From Actinomycetota bacterium (GTDB lineage: Bacteria > Actinomycetota > Thermoleophilia > Gaiellales > Gaiellaceae), in assembly GCA_005883365.1 (NCBI GenBank), contig VAXA01000152.1:1-8184 (forward strand): a stretch of 8,184 nt of DNA. The letters run 5' to 3'. The translations under genes were made by a program, and so were the position numbers. This document shows positions 6,451-8,184 of this stretch, piece after piece (the stretch's first letter is position 1; each line of letters begins with the position of its first letter). The notes below the pieces were generated by a model. That model did not search any database, was not told where the DNA came from, and saw nothing but the letters and a program-made list of their open reading frames with translations.

Positions 6451-6470
6451 CGTCCAGGTACGCCACTTAC

Positions 6471-7997
6471 ATGACTGACGACGATCTCGTCCTCGAGATG
6501 CGGGGCATCCGCAAGGAGTTCCCCGGGGTCGTCGCGAACGACGACGTAACGTTCGACGTGCGCCGCGGCGAGGTGCACGCGCTCCTGGGCGAGAACGGCG
6601 CTGGCAAGTCGACGCTCATGAACATCCTCTACGGGCTCTACCGCCCGGACGCAGGGGAGATCAGGTTGAACGGAAAGCCGGTCTCGTTCTCATCGGCCCG
6701 CGAGGCGATCCAGGCCGGGATCGGGATGGTGCACCAACACTTCATGCTCATCCCGGTGATGACCGTTGCCGAGAACATCGTGCTCGGGACGGAGCCGCGG
6801 AAGGGAGTGCTGCTCGACGAGGCGGTGGCGGACCAGAGAGTCGCCGACATGGCGCGGACGTTTCGCTTCGAGGTCGATCCCGAAGCGCGCGTCGAGGACA
6901 TCAGCGTGGGCCAGCAGCAGCGCGTCGAGATCATGAAGGCGCTGTACCGGGACGCCGATCTCCTGATCCTGGACGAGCCCACGGCAGTGCTCACGCCCCA
7001 GGAGGCTTCGGACCTCTTCGAGATCCTGCGAAACTTGCAGCGCGAGGGGCTGTCGATCATCTTCATCAGCCACAAGCTGAACGAGGTGCTCGAGATCGCC
7101 GACCGCATCACCGTATTGCGGCGCGGCAAGACGATCGAGACAGTGCCGCGCGAAGGTGCGACGGAGGGGTCCCTTGCCCGCGCCATGGTGGGGCGCGAGG
7201 TCCTCCTCCGCGTCGAGAAGGAGCCCTCGGAGCCCGGGGACGTCCTCCTTTCCGTCCGTGACCTCCACGTTCACGACGATCGCGGGATCGAGAAGGTACG
7301 CGGCGTCTCGTTCGAGGTCCGAGCGGGGGAGATCGTCGGCATCGCGGGCGTCGACGGGAACGGTCAGACGGAGCTCATCGACGCGCTCACCGGCCTGCAG
7401 AAGATCGAAAGCGGGACGGCAACCATCGCCGGCCACGCGCTCCCGCACGCGAACGCACGGAAGGCTCTCGACGCCGGGATCGGCCACACCCCCGAGGATC
7501 GGCAACGACGCGGCCTCGTGCTCGAGTTCTCGATCGCCGAGAACATCGCGCTGCACGACTACGCGAAGCCGCCCGATGCCCGCTTCGGCTGGCTCTTCCC
7601 GCGGCGAATGATCGATCGGGCCAAAACGCTGATCCGTGAGTTCGACGTCCGCGGCGGCGGTCCGTTCACACGCGCCGGCGGCCTTTCGGGCGGCAACCAG
7701 CAGAAGCTTGTCGCGGCGCGCGAGATCGCCCGCGACCCGAAGGTGCTCATCGCCGCGCAGCCCACGCGAGGGCTCGATGTCGGCGCCATCGAGTACCTCC
7801 ACCGTCGCCTGGTTCAGGAGCGCAACGAGGGGCGCGCGATCCTCCTCGTCTCGCTCGAGCTTGAGGAGATTCTCTCGCTCTCCGACCGGATCCTCGTCGT
7901 CTACGAGGGCGAGATCGTCGGCGAGCACACGGGCGAGGTGTCGGAGGACGAGATCGGGCTCGAGATGCTGGGCGGACGAGAACAGGCCGCCGCGTGA
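6471..7997 (+). CDS. BMP-type nucleoside ABC transporter ATP-binding protein, tandem nucleotide-binding domains
   Basis: A 508-residue protein with two fused ABC ATPase domains, the size and form of NupO/RbsA-type subunits that energise sugar and nucleoside importers on the inner face of the membrane. Domain 1 (about 6-245) is canonical: Walker A GENGAGKST (40-48, Lys46), Q-loop Gln89, signature SVGQQQ (145-150), Walker B LLILDEP (Asp168, Glu169) and switch His201. Domain 2 (about 258-500) keeps its signature LSGGNQQ (405-411) and the D-loop RGLDVG, but Walker A reads GVDGNGQT with Gln299 for Lys, Walker B ends AAQ (428-430) for DE, and Ser461 replaces the switch His. It therefore has one canonical and one degenerate set of catalytic residues, as is usual in this family. 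ATG 6471 gives MTDDDLVLEM, aligned with family starts; the open frame extends upstream only through the binding-protein gene. The ribosome binding site is weak. The stop overlaps the permease start in GTGA. Confidence 0.94.
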   Translation: MTDDDLVLEMRGIRKEFPGVVANDDVTFDVRRGEVHALLGENGAGKSTLMNILYGLYRPDAGEIRLNGKPVSFSSAREAIQAGIGMVHQHFMLIPVMTVAENIVLGTEPRKGVLLDEAVADQRVADMARTFRFEVDPEARVEDISVGQQQRVEIMKALYRDADLLILDEPTAVLTPQEASDLFEILRNLQREGLSIIFISHKLNEVLEIADRITVLRRGKTIETVPREGATEGSLARAMVGREVLLRVEKEPSEPGDVLLSVRDLHVHDDRGIEKVRGVSFEVRAGEIVGIAGVDGNGQTELIDALTGLQKIESGTATIAGHALPHANARKALDAGIGHTPEDRQRRGLVLEFSIAENIALHDYAKPPDARFGWLFPRRMIDRAKTLIREFDVRGGGPFTRAGGLSGGNQQKLVAAREIARDPKVLIAAQPTRGLDVGAIEYLHRRLVQERNEGRAILLVSLELEEILSLSDRILVVYEGEIVGEHTGEVSEDEIGLEMLGGREQAAA

Positions 7998-8184
7998 GCG
8001 ATCCAGGGCCGTCTCCTTCGCCCGAGCAGGCCGCCGCCGGGCCGAGCACGTTCGCCGCGAGCCTCGCTCTCAAGCAACGTGCGGGCGGCATCGTCGTGCC
8101 GATCTTGACGGTCATCCTCGCGTTCGTGATGGGCGGTGTCGTCGTCGCAGCCACGCAGCACAGCGTCCACAAGGCGCTGCTGGC
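7994..8184 (+). CDS. BMP-type ABC transporter permease, N-terminal 63 residues (3' end outside window)
   Basis: A GTG at 7994 overlaps the ATPase stop by 4 bases (GTGA), a classical translational-coupling junction; no strong ribosome binding site is present. The visible 63 residues consist of a Pro/Ala-rich cytoplasmic tail (MSDPGPSPSPEQAAAGPST), a short basic stretch (LKQRA, 26-30) and one clear hydrophobic segment, about 32-53 (GIVVPILTVILAFVMGGVVV). This agrees with the first membrane helix of the BPD_transp_2 permeases found after NupO-type ATPases (NupP-like). The assignment rests on that helix and on operon position. The second permease usual in this family would lie further downstream. 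Confidence 0.8.
   Translation, partial: MSDPGPSPSPEQAAAGPSTFAASLALKQRAGGIVVPILTVILAFVMGGVVVAATQHSVHKALL

Noticed and set aside
6123..6470. N-terminal extension of the ATPase to 6123
   Set aside because: It runs out of frame through the binding-protein gene and across the hairpin; the family N-terminus begins at ATG 6471.
7348..7770. Loss of catalytic residues in the second ATPase domain (Gln299, Ala429/Gln430, Ser461) as a sign of decay
   Set aside because: A degenerate second nucleotide-binding domain is typical of NupO/RbsA-type double ATPases, and the signature motif is intact, so this is family-normal rather than novel.
6690..7928. Minus-strand open frame of 412 codons opposite the ATPase gene
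   Set aside because: It mirrors a gene with all the ABC ATPase motifs and has no domain of its own. The same applies to 3630-4721 opposite ftsK and 5548-6417 opposite the binding-protein gene.

Overview
The window is GC-rich (about two thirds G+C by eye), densely coding bacterial chromosome. The sequence alone does not fix the taxon. The base composition, the hydrolase–cyclase fusions of a type known from mycobacteria, an FtsK with a short linker and a nucleoside-type BMP transporter without a lipobox together suggest an actinobacterial lineage, possibly Thermoleophilia or Gaiellales; this is inference. No tRNA, rRNA, CRISPR array, insertion sequence or phage gene was seen.

Layout. (1) Positions 2-382, plus strand: the C-terminal part of a LigB/DODA-like class III extradiol dioxygenase, converging on and overlapping the next gene by 16 bases. 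(2) Positions 367-3044, minus strand: two tandem paralogues of 445 residues each, 2 bases apart. Each has an N-terminal alpha/beta-hydrolase with a visible Ser-Asp-His triad and a C-terminal class III nucleotide cyclase, the architecture of M. tuberculosis Rv1900c (LipJ). The pair appears to be transcribed from a candidate leaderless promoter in the 42-base gap before ftsK. (3) Positions 3087-5291, plus strand: a full FtsK/SpoIIIE DNA translocase. (4) Position 5380 to the right edge, plus strand: a BMP/PnrA-type nucleoside ABC importer operon with substrate-binding protein, double-ATPase subunit and the start of the first permease. An 88-base region with a candidate promoter, a palindrome and a tandem repeat precedes it, and a strong GC hairpin lies between the first two genes.

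How the genes fit together. The BMP operon is a coherent import system: the binding protein captures a ligand, probably a nucleoside, and the ATPase drives membrane permeases whose genes run off the window. FtsK is a housekeeping chromosome-segregation motor and only a neighbour. The cyclase pair is the least ordinary part. The two proteins share about 75% identity in the cyclase domain by hand count with no gaps, but differ in the hydrolase cap, which suggests two sensors with one output. Both carry an apparent Asp/Lys charge reversal at the two positions that read the purine base in canonical class III cyclases. That pair is the best candidate here for new biology; the rest is conventional gene content.
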